Of a DNA stretch of 64,000 nucleotides, positions 54,701-62,952 are shown piece by piece (position 1 is the first letter of the stretch; each line of letters opens with the position of its first letter). Both the position numbers and the translations under genes were made by a program. Source of the DNA: Ampelomyces quisqualis (taxonomy: Eukaryota > Ascomycota > Dothideomycetes > Pleosporales > Phaeosphaeriaceae); NCBI GenBank assembly GCA_018398575.1, contig JAGTXZ010000010.1, positions 1,674,001-1,738,000 of the forward strand, given 5' to 3'. The notes below the pieces were generated by a model, which was not told where the DNA came from, searched no databases, and saw nothing but the letters and a program-made list of their open reading frames with translations.

Positions 54701-55032
54701 AGCCAGACATCAGAAAATACCGGCCCATCGATCCCGAAATCTTCATGATCGTGCAGAACTTGCCACGAACCTGCTTGGATCCAAACATCCTATATGACCT
54801 CGCATTCGTAAAGAAGGGATTCGGCAACCTGTCACAGAACGTCATTGACCAAAAAAGGCTGTTCTGGCGCGAGCAGAACAAAATCGCTCACCAGGTTTCT
54901 ACACGGAGTACGCGACGACACCAGCACGCGCCACCATCGAGAGACGACGAGACAGACAACGACAGTCTGAAGAAAAGCATGGACGAGCTTCGAGGAAAGG
55001 CTTCACGGCAGTTCCGCAGAATGCGCAAGTAG
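51709..55032 (+). CDS. TBC-domain Rab GTPase-activating protein
   Basis: A single-exon gene of 1107 residues. The first ~680 residues are disordered, rich in Pro, Ser and Arg with many potential phosphosites and an acidic patch (DDYDMDAVDDVIDAY). The TBC domain covers about residues 750-1020. It has GYPPEWRGAMWWYYSGG, the arginine-finger motif DLDRTFPDNIHF, the glutamine-finger motif NIGYCQSLNFIAGLLLLF, and TSWFMSIFVGVLPIETVLRV with WDTFLYEG. Both catalytic residues (Arg and Gln) are present, so GAP activity on a Rab is likely; which Rab is unknown. The long regulatory N-terminus is typical of large fungal Gyp-type GAPs. The ATG is the first in frame and follows a C-rich leader. Confidence 0.92.
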   Translation: MTDTRVAYTLPPPPPNGAMGHDSRHGDCSMMPESVVSSKLSFLSYRPPEFTPPASPQPQYPYAAKRGFGSERSKRPAQLQMDNPNSPTYDGPPYSPNSWSSPPPPPIGLPSPKYPARQRAPSLLRHAAVPPASFTSAPHTRTENSGASPMIAPAMMRQGSGPGSPDLRTIYNPLASNPVNQSGPNWTPSAEVVSHPATSQRNRGMTSSSHASVQSNPPLRSVMSIPDYSQLRTNNRANLSGTYKPNRGVPNWSHTDYYPPPSRPFRGEEPRASFRSGWTNASSSLMEASETERSSIATARSSVASDHQASIYSRDQSRDRLRDRNESPEHMQLSETPEDDYDMDAVDDVIDAYCYDEDDDEMDPIESFGHAAHDRYSASPTLLDSGPPERTQTLSRDRDSVISFHSSDRLKAWDERPSSYLQDSSDSNTEQFGPRHERPGVVASSAIICSDIASFPPRNGPNVEPSPRNIFSKNDLSPLRMNPPPSQHGSQNSEEKHQSSTLQRSSEELPRRMSVSVHALALGGPIAKQHSTLTYHKTYLSSCRNVDRSQMTNIQRDISKLPQLPLNRSRLSRQDWAEIQAYSQRHSKRPSASRALSKDALVGKDIPVPLQSPPRKKSVPLPEVDEDEAIPRRASTSVYDRKSALFDLGMMAAGGPTSPKLTSAAMSIMQRPQLTTDGLSQVRKATSPTERDRYGFKKASDKISVQKYNVWATKYEEHISRRRNKWIALMSKNGLSTTEPTKFPEKCDKVKRYARKGYPPEWRGAMWWYYSGGQHLITQTEMVGLYASLVARVKRDELNKDDKDAIERDLDRTFPDNIHFRPEAATDLLDGESDEEPKLIQDLREVLSCFALNNPNIGYCQSLNFIAGLLLLFLKQDKEKAFIMLTIITQNHLPGAHARSLANTEVNVLMMLIKDYLPKVWGSINDTDLINSGAGSNAHPDSKFQRQPTVALSCTSWFMSIFVGVLPIETVLRVWDTFLYEGPRALYRYALAIFKLSEPDIRKYRPIDPEIFMIVQNLPRTCLDPNILYDLAFVKKGFGNLSQNVIDQKRLFWREQNKIAHQVSTRSTRRHQHAPPSRDDETDNDSLKKSMDELRGKASRQFRRMRK

Positions 55033-55599
55033 AAGTCGCCGATTCTGCCATCACCATCATCAGCATGCATACACACTCCTTCACAAGCGGACCGCATTTA
55101 CATAATACCCCATCACAGCACCGCGAAGCATATTTTCATTATTACATCTTATTGCATAGCGATGATATCACCAGCATGCATGCAGCCAGCAGCGCTTCTG
55201 GGTTTTTCCTAGCGATGTTTTTTTCTGTACAATAATTAAACATATACCCCCTTTTGACGTGGTGGGCGGATAGACGGAGATTACTACTGGAATGTTGGAG
55301 ATGTGGACAAATCAAGAAAGGAAGAATACGGATCGGGCTGGAGGAATTTCATGATTACGAAGTTATGACAGTGTGCAAACAAATCCAAACAACGTACATG
55401 TCTTGATCGTATCATGGGTTCATGGGTGTAAAAGTGAAAATCTTGTTCAATGTCGATATGCAAACATGGCTATCTCGAGATCGTCCCATTACCAACTCCG
55501 TTGTGCTGTGAAGAGTCGGCAAAATGCTTCCCAAGTGAATCCAGATTCTTCATGCTTTTGATGTGCCTTGGTCCTCGACCATGGCTCGTCCGTCACGCT
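55033..55599. other. Convergent 3' region
   Basis: These 567 bp separate the TBC (+) and phosphoribosyltransferase (-) 3' ends. The stretch is A/T-richer, with runs of T; no gene was seen. Confidence 0.5.
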
Positions 55600-56602
55600 C
55601 TACCTGGCCTCTTGCTCCCTCGAGTGCCGATCGTGTTCGTCAATGTCACTACATCACCAACGTCAGTCCAACCCGCGTTGTCACTCACCCAAGAAAAAAA
55701 AACACGTACGTAGCTTCCCAAGGATAATGAATCCAGACATCCCCGACGGTCCGGGCAGCACTATACCTGCCCTTTAGAATCTCCTGGGGCAGCCGGCCCT
55801 TCTTCACCTTGTCCTTGTTGTGCAGGACGAAGATGCTGAAATTCGTCTTCTCGCCGTGTCTGCCGAGCTCGTGCACCGCGGCCTCGACGTCTTTTTGCAG
55901 TTCGCGGACGGCGTATTCGAGCGTTGTGCGCGTGTCGTCGACTTCGTCGACGATGAGGACGTTTTTGCCGATTAGGTTGGCCATTTCCAGCGACGAGAGG
56001 TCGAGCCATTGCGTGCGGGTTACTTTTGTTCCGGGGGCTTCGATGTCGGCGTCGGTGGAGGAGTTGAGGGTTTCGTACAGAGAGAGGCCGATGGCTTGTA
56101 TGGGGATGTTGGGCGTGCCGGGCTTTTTGAGAAAGGAGCTGTGTGCTGTGTGTTAGAGGTTGGGTTGGTTGTTGGGGAGGAGAGAGGGGGAATGGGTTGG
56201 GAGGTTGCGTACCGGAGGATTCGGGCGGGGACGTAGCCTCCTCCGCCAATGGCAATCATGAGGTTCGGCTTGAATTCATCGAGGATTTGGTCGGCTGCTT
56301 CTTGGCACAGCTTGTGGACCTGTGGTGGTGAGGTGTGTTAGCTTTCATGTCGAGGTGGAGATGCGATGTTTTGTGCGCATAATGTGCAGTCAATCGTGCG
56401 CCTATGCTACCACGTATTATCCGTGTGTCGAGCATGATGTCTATGGTTGTTCTCTGCTACTCCCAATGTTGAAAGATGATCAATACAACGCAGCGGTACA
56501 TCAAGATACCGAATGCGCATACGGGCCTTTTTGTAGAACCCAAAGTACCAATAATGCTCGAGTACGTACCTGGTTATATGTGACGTAAAGTTTCTCGACC
56601 AT
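55600..56602 (-). CDS. hpt1: Purine phosphoribosyltransferase (Hpt1/Xpt1 type)
   Basis: Four exons, 56602-56570, 56319-56213, 56138-55710 and 55648-55600, with introns of 250, 74 and 61 nt, give 205 residues. It starts MVEKLYVTYNQ and continues VHKLCQEAADQIL, as in the yeast enzyme. IAIGGGGYVPARILRSFL, VTRTQWLD, and the PRPP-binding loop VLIVDEVDDTRTTL are all present, then FVLHNKDK and DVWIHYPWEA. It salvages hypoxanthine, guanine or xanthine to IMP, GMP or XMP. Hpt1 and Xpt1 are close paralogues, and base preference cannot be settled here. The 250-nt first intron is long for this window. Confidence 0.92.
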
Positions 56603-57690
56603 GTTGGACGAATGTGGACAGGGTTGATCACTGCGAGTTGAGGGGGAAGTGATCTCGAAGTGGTGAACAAGGTTTGGAAGTGTTTACCAAGTCGCGTGGT
56701 GCCGTTACTATTCGGCGGACCCCGATGGTCACTTTTTGAGTGGGGCCTTCGAGTCACCCCGCGCTAAGATGAGTAGGGTCTAGACGCGATGAGATCGGTA
56801 TGCAGGGCACGTTTATTTTCGCGATGCTGCATGCACTCGCTCGCGTGTAACCTGTTCACGCTGTGTAGCAGGGTACAACTTATGTCCCTACTCTAGGCTC
56901 TCACGCCAGCACTACAGTGAACATTTTCTCGACCTCAAGACACACTCGTCGCTTTACTTTCAAGCAGGTCGAGGGATCTCAAGAGTCAATGCACGGGGCC
57001 CCGCGTTTTTGACAAGTTAGCACTGTTACCCAGGGCTTCACTTGAAGCTGGACTCTCACAATGGACTTGTGCTCCAGTATTTCTTTTTACCGCGTTTCAT
57101 ATCTCTGAATGGCTTCTATACGATCACCGCTGTTTCCCCAGGTTCATTGAGCTCCTGCTTGACCCAACTCATTCTCCACGCTCATCATGGGGCCTCTGGT
57201 GTCCAGATGACGAGTTGGGAACTCTTAACTATATGACGTCGGAGTTCACAGTAGAAGCTGCGACGTTTGTGACACCCGGAACAAGAGTAGGGCTAAACTG
57301 GTCCCTTGGACAAATGGATCACGCTGGCCAAGGTCTACGACAAGTATTGAAGCACGAGATCTTGTTGATTTGCTACCATCTCAACAATCATCAGCAAACA
57401 CCCGCTCATGAGTATATGAACAGCTCTACGCCCACATCTGGTGGGTTATCGTCCTAGTCCAACAGATCTACGAGCTTGGAAAGAATTTGACCAAGGGTTT
57501 CAACAAAGCTAAGCACATACTAAACCGCCCTTTAAGATTCTAACACTATCGGCGTTGACATTTGGCCACATTTTGACTATTGGAAGGGCTGCGCATACTT
57601 GGATGTTTGTACTTCGCCATCACCTGCAAATCTCGACGCCTTCGTATCACATTATCGACGTTCTTAGATTCTTCCATTGCAGACTGCGCC
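56603..57690. other. Intergenic region upstream of a hypothetical gene
   Basis: These 1088 bp lie between the divergent starts of the phosphoribosyltransferase (-) and a hypothetical gene (+). Open frames below 90 codons show nothing. Both promoters should be here. Confidence 0.45.
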
Positions 57691-58505
57691 ATGTCTCTTG
57701 TAACTCCGGGTATTGTACGTAAATTGTACAATGAGGCCAAAGCTCAACAGTCCCAGGAGCATGAAACGATTACATTTTGGGAATATCTGTTCAACAAGCG
57801 CTACTTCGTGGGGGAGGCGTGGTTCGTCGCATCCCAAAAGCCCCCTTCGTCAGCAACTGAAGATCGGAGACGGAGGATTGACCTGAACATTAACTACTAT
57901 GACGGTGCTAATGACGAAGTTAAGATCATCGCCATTGTCGAAGGAAAAAAGACGTCCACGCAACCAGCGGTGGTTAAAAGTGTAGAAGCGCAAGCCTATG
58001 AGGCATGTGCAGCGCGCTGCAAGTCTGGGGGAAGTGTATGGGCAATCACAGTCATCGGTACAGCAGCTCGCGTCTGGAAATACACAACACTGCCAGTTCC
58101 GAGCTGGGAATGTGTCACAGGCGGGCAAGAACCAGACATTCGTTGGTATATCGACGCCGATTCGGCGGCAGCGGCCGTTATTGACAAGAGAATCTGGGAC
58201 GTCACCATCGGAGCTCCTCAAAGCAGCCTCGTTGTTCCATCCCAGTGACAAAAATCAATTTATTGCCTTACTAATCACGAAATAGCGTGTGGACATGGTC
58301 AGCACAATACCAGAAGCACTATCGATACGATCAACATGGTCAATGCCATTGGTCTGAAGGGGAGTATTTTGATGTCAGATATCTGATCTCCATACCACAA
58401 AACCATAACGCCGGTCATTGGATGAGTGCTATCGGGTTGAACGCTCTCGCTGAATTCTTTACCCATAGTCGGTTCCAGAGTAGCAAAATTGATCCGAACT
58501 TTTGA
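57691..58505 (+). CDS. Hypothetical protein, possible restriction-endonuclease-like fold
   Basis: Two exons, 57691-58244 and 58286-58505, give 257 residues. The intron is 41 nt (gtgaca...aatag, branch actaatc), short but in phase, and it joins to VWTWSAQYQKHYRYDQ. Without it the protein would stop 185 residues in. The core contains RRIDLNINYYDGAND, then KIIAIVEGKKT and SVEAQAYEACAARC, then SVWAITVIGTAARVWKY. An acidic residue followed at a distance by E-x-K and a helix is the outline of PD-(D/E)XK nuclease-like folds, which are common in fungal orphan families. That link is only inference. No start signal was unusual; function unknown. Confidence 0.6.
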
Positions 58506-58660
58506 TGTAAGACGACCTCGTTCGTGTACTATGCCGATCTGTGAGGGTCGCTGGAACCATTCTGATATGTCTTTGTCATATTTAAACTGACCCACAGACC
58601 GACTACAAGACTCATATTGTAGAACAAGGCCAACGCAGAAGCCTCTGTTCATACACAATT

Positions 58661-59002
58661 GTGCTCGCAATACTCCATCCAGCGGGGCCTCGGGATAGTA
58701 CAACGGGCGACATCCTCCTCCTCTGCACGGGCTCCACCGCTGCATTCGAGTTGCCCCTGTCCACCAAGAAAACTATATTCACCAAGTCTTCCTTCCGACA
58801 CACCGGCCTTGAATCAAATCTCCAAGTCATCGTGTCCCTGTGGAACTCCACCGTAGCAAGCGACTGTCCCGGCTTCGAAGCATGGCTACCTACCGAGCAG
58901 GCCATGCATCAGATCTTAGCGAGCGGACTAGGCATGCTTATAATCGGCGGATTATTTAATCTAGAGGACTTTAATAGGGAGTGTGAGAAGCAGCAGCGAT
59001 AG
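58661..59002 (+). CDS. Possible orphan gene, boundaries uncertain
   Basis: The frame from 58661 to the stop at 59002 has no ATG at its start. An upstream segment after a good acceptor (acccacag, near 58600) is open in the same frame and reads into it (TDYKTHIVEQGQRRSLCS). A preceding 90-nt intron (donor gtaaga, about 58507) would fit, but no initiating exon was found. The product would include TGDILLLCTGSTAAFELPL and a hydrophobic stretch, LASGLGMLIIGGLF. I do not recognise it. It may be a real split gene, an extension of the preceding one, or a relic. Confidence 0.25.
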   Translation: MLAILHPAGPRDSTTGDILLLCTGSTAAFELPLSTKKTIFTKSSFRHTGLESNLQVIVSLWNSTVASDCPGFEAWLPTEQAMHQILASGLGMLIIGGLFNLEDFNRECEKQQR

Positions 59003-59110
59003 GTGTTTTTCTTCACGAGTCAGATGCTGAATGTTAAAGGTGGGGAGGACAGTCCACCGAATGCTATTGTGATTTTCTAGCTGGATGTAGTGTTTATGTA
59101 AATATGTGAA

Positions 59111-59587
59111 TTATAGCTTGCTCTTTCCAGACTTATCTTGTCCTTCTCTTTCCGTGCTGTTGCCCATGTCGGTCTTGCTTGTCTCTGCCTTTAGACTTGC
59201 TGGGTCGCCGAGTTGGGTCTTGTTGACTTTCTGTCCATCGTTGTTTGAGAGTGTGCCACGGACTTTCTTTGAATGCGGCAATTCTTCCTGGCGGGTTGAA
59301 GGTGTTGGCGTATCGACATCTCCTTGTTTCTTTGAGTGCGCCAATTCTCCTGAGGGGTTTGACGGGGTCGGGGCCTTGACATCTGCTTTTGAGTCGGCTT
59401 TCTGTCCTTGTCCGGGCGATGCTGCTGCGTCATTGAGAGATTGTTTCTTATCGTCTGCACCACCTTCATGCTTGAGGGATGTTGGATCTCCGATAGTTGG
59501 CGGCGTCTTATTAGAGTTGATGGCTTCTTTGGTCTTTGGGTTATCGAGAGTACCGCGAACGGTCTGGGAGTGTGGTTTATCGCCCAT
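59111..59587 (-). CDS. Hydrophilin-like small protein with internal repeats
   Basis: A single-exon frame of 158 residues from ATG 59587. It is almost free of hydrophobic residues and rich in Lys, Asp, Gly, Ser, Thr, Asn and Gln, as in hydrophilins and LEA-type proteins. Short motifs occur twice: VRGTLDN/VRGTLSN, GDPTSLK/GDPASLK and AHSKK/PHSKK, suggesting an internal duplication. Such proteins often protect against drying or osmotic stress, but that is by analogy. The codon pattern is steady over the whole frame and the stop lies near the end of a neighbouring gene. No Cys or Trp is present. Confidence 0.65.
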   Translation of the reverse strand: MGDKPHSQTVRGTLDNPKTKEAINSNKTPPTIGDPTSLKHEGGADDKKQSLNDAAASPGQGQKADSKADVKAPTPSNPSGELAHSKKQGDVDTPTPSTRQEELPHSKKVRGTLSNNDGQKVNKTQLGDPASLKAETSKTDMGNSTEREGQDKSGKSKL

Positions 59588-60356
59588 GATTTTTCCTTTG
59601 GCTGTTCGATTTGAACTCTCAAGTCGTGGATTTTAGAATAGTTGGTGGAATATACATAGGAAGCGGATAGTTGGGACCGAGTCGACAGATCACATTATGA
59701 CCCTTATACATACATGCCTCGGCAAGTCTACATCATCAAGACCCATGGGTAAAGATGTTTACGGTTCGCGTTGTTCTTGACGCATTGCCTAGCGCGCGTG
59801 CATGACGTCTTTCATTCATGATACCGCGCAACGAACATGTGAAGAACAACAGTCGCACGAATTTAGCGACGTTCCGTACACTCAGGAGCGCCTCTGACTG
59901 TGAGGCCTTATGACATGTTTCGAAGCGTGCAAGCGTGCGCCCAAAGTTCCACGGTCTGGGCTGAAACTTTGCGTTACCTGGCGTAGAAGCCAACGCGAAC
60001 CCGAGAGGAGATCGAGAAATTAATACGACTGAGAGATGTTCTAGTTGGTCCGTCCAAAGCGATTGAAACAGTCTTTCACCCTGTTTCAAGTGAGTTATTT
60101 CGATTCGTTGTTTGTAGTCGCATCGCGATAGTGTCGCCTTCAGCGCGTCTCGTCGCATAGCAGGCGAGGCGATACACCAGAACGGAAATTTGGCGTGCTT
60201 CTTCAAGACTGCCAAGGTTTTTCGATCTGATGACTTGCGTTCATGTTGTATGAAGCTATTCAGAGCATACACGATCAAGCGTTGTCATTGTAGTCTGTGT
60301 GTGCATGGACCGTGGCTTTCTTGGTAGATCAGCCTCGGTACTCCCCACCTTCCAAC
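59588..60356. other. Intergenic region
   Basis: These 769 bp lie between the hydrophilin-like (-) and thioesterase (+) starts. A 180-codon frame on the minus strand (59736-60278) has no domain and overlaps the expected promoters. I do not accept it as a gene. Confidence 0.45.
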
Positions 60357-61057
60357 ATGACCGTTCGTACATCATGGCTTTCCCAAGACCAGCCACCGCC
60401 ACCTCCCAACGCATCTTCTGCGATGGAGGACTCCAGCGTTGACCGCGTCGCGTCAATTCCGTGGGCAGCCCGCCTCCTCAACGACCCGAAATGGACTGTC
60501 ACAAGAACAGGATCAAGAATACCAAAATCATCAGGCGAAGATTCATTCTTTGCGGAAACGCTTGCTACCAATCGTACGATACGAACATGCTTGACATTGA
60601 GGACTGCGGAAGAGGCCGACGATGAACAGCCATACAAAGAAATTGTGACCATTGTGGAGGTTGGAGATGGCTTAAACGGCTTTCCACACGTTATACACGG
60701 CGGCATCGCTGCTACATTGCTAGACGAAGTCTGCGGTGTATTGATCGTGTCGAACACGGAGAGGATTGTGGAGCGCGCAAAGGCTTCTGGTTCCACAGAC
60801 CAATTATTGAATGCAGACTACATGACGGCTTGTATGTTTGGTCAAGATCTGGAGCAAAGTCGCCAAATTAATAATCGATAGACCTCAACACCACTTACAG
60901 GAGACCTGTCCCAACGCCTGGTCCACTTCTATGCACTGCAAAAGTCGACCGTCAAGACGGGCGAAAGCTATACGTTCGCGCCACCATCGAAGACGGTTCT
61001 GGGACGGTTTACACAATTGGCGAGGCTTTGTTCATCAAGATGAAGGCTAAGCTATGA
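60357..61057 (+). CDS. PaaI/hotdog-fold thioesterase
   Basis: Two exons, 60357-60835 and 60901-61057, give 211 residues. The hotdog domain has the family signature GFPHVIHGGIAATLLDEVCG, where HGG sits in the hotdog helix, and LLNADYMTACMRPVPTPGPL across the splice. The rest is CTAKVDRQDGRKLYVRATIE. These enzymes cleave acyl-CoA thioesters; the acyl group is unknown. The intron needs the weak donor gtttgg: the stronger gtatgt five bases earlier puts a TGA in frame with the clear acceptor at 60900. The related motif Y-x-x-P-V-P-T-P fits the model. The protein starts at the first ATG after a pyrimidine-rich leader. Confidence 0.78.
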
Positions 61058-62952
61058 ACTATCAACCCGCGATGGACATGGCTCTTGGTTGGGGAATACA
61101 TGGCGCAGGAATCGGCGTGGTCGAGGTCCTCGGTCCACTCCTCAATCTCAAACTGCCTGTGACAGCTTTGATAGCAGCAAGATCGCACATAGGCTCCTTC
61201 CTCCACTCTCGCATCATTCAAGAGATGATCTGAGGTTCTTCTCGCGCACAAACATTGAGCTTCTGTGAAAGAAGTGGTGATGGAGTTATTTAGAACAAGA
61301 ATATCGAGGATGGTATGGCCTGTTCATGCTAACATGGAGCCTTTGCGAATCAAGAACTAGTTGAAATCGTTGGCCTGACAGCAGTATGGAGACTCAACAT
61401 CATTTCCGTAGCTGATGAGGAGCGCGCGATTACTACGTGATGTTCGCCCTAGGTGGCCGCCGGTGAACATGTTAGGCGCGCGCTACGATTGGTGGAGGCC
61501 AAAAGCAGCAGGTCAAACCACGGCCACATGACTGGCCACAACCAGATTTGACCAATCTATTCCACCCTGTTCAGCTGATCCAACTGCTGCGCCGTCGCGG
61601 CTTGGGGCGTAACACTTGAAAACCTGGGGTACCTTGGGCATGTGTAATTGCGAACCTCAACAGGCATCACCTCCGAACGCTCGCATACAAGCACATGGCG
61701 TTCTCATCAGACCTCTATTCTGACTACAACTACGCTAGAGCAGACCTCCAGGTAGTCTGCTCTAGACTGTAGGAGCCTGTGCCCCTGTATGCTGCTAAGC
61801 ATGCGTTGAGGGGGAGTGAACCTTCACAAGACTCTTGCAACCTTATGCGGCCCGAAGGCTTGAGACATGCGGTCCCATCGGGAAGGTGGAGAGAAGTTTT
61901 CAAGACGTTCCTTCACGACTTTGTCGTGAGACAGCCTCACGGGGTACCAATGACGACTTCGTGACACGGTCGGGCGACTCAGCGTACCCCGGATTTTATA
62001 CTTGACTACAGGCACGCGCACACCCTGGCTTCGCTCCAAAAGTAAGCCGTAGGGCAGGCCAGTGATGTCTTGTAACCGCGCATCTCATTCTGGGCATGTG
62101 CAGAGACATGCTGGCTGGACGTTGAAGCCGTGCGCTGGCGTAGGGGGTGAACAGGTAAGCATATGCCTATGCAAGCGCAGCACTTCGGCCGGTTCTAATC
62201 TCAGTAGGGTTATGGTGTGCTCTTCAAAAGCGTAGTTCTATCACATGCGGCATATGTGGTCGGACAGGGCTCGACGGAGATGATTGTTGTGTTCGAGCGG
62301 ACTCGGTGACATCTGCCAAATCAAGGCTAGTTTGAAAAGGTGTTTGAAGCCCTTGAGGCCTTCGAGCACTGTCTCAAGCTCGACTATACTACTGTTCCAC
62401 TCAAATGGGAGATAAAACAGCGCCTTTGACGATGCGTTGCTGAAGCGGCGACTCGGATGGTATAGTCTAGCTTCGTCCGCGGTCACAAGCAGTGGAAGGA
62501 CATCCAGCGCCCGCCTCCCTTTCATGCTGTTCGACCATTCTTCATCTCACATTTAGAATTGCCCGCTGCACCATTTCAATATTCCTAGGCTAGTTAAGCC
62601 TTGGCCGACCATGTAACCCTCTGTCATGGCAATATGGTTGCCAGCATGCCATGGCGTATGATCGCGGACACATGGGCTGGATTGTGAGTAAGTCTATCAC
62701 TAGAGCGGATAATGACAACGAGCAAACGGCTTAGCCCTCGAATGACTGCGGATCTCAAGATGGAAAGGCTTGAGTGGGTGCTCTTTCATATGCCTCCTGA
62801 TCGCGCCAAGGAGCAAACGACAGCAATATAGAGACCACGTTGGACCTCTTCAAGTCACTTTCCTTTACTCGCCCTTTTCATCATCTATCTATAGAGTCTC
62901 TTGTAGGCTCTTATACTGTGAACCCCCCACTTAAAATTTTGAACGTAGCAAC
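61058..62952. other. 1.9 kb gene-poor region with a perfect hairpin
   Basis: This lies between the thioesterase and GH55 genes, both on the plus strand. No frame above 95 codons looks coding; a 94-codon frame on the minus strand (62241-62525) has no domain. An 11-bp perfect inverted repeat lies at 61735-61765. No RNA gene or transposon end was identified. Confidence 0.5.
61735..61765. repeat. Perfect 11-bp inverted repeat
   Basis: The arms CTAGAGCAGAC (61735-61745) and GTCTGCTCTAG (61755-61765) are exact reverse complements around a 9-nt loop. They could form a hairpin in RNA or a small cruciform. Confidence 0.9.

Noticed and set aside
59736..60278. 180-codon frame on the minus strand
   Set aside because: No domain and overlaps the expected promoters of two genes.
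62241..62525. 94-codon frame on the minus strand
   Set aside because: Short, no motif; might be a relic but nothing supports it.
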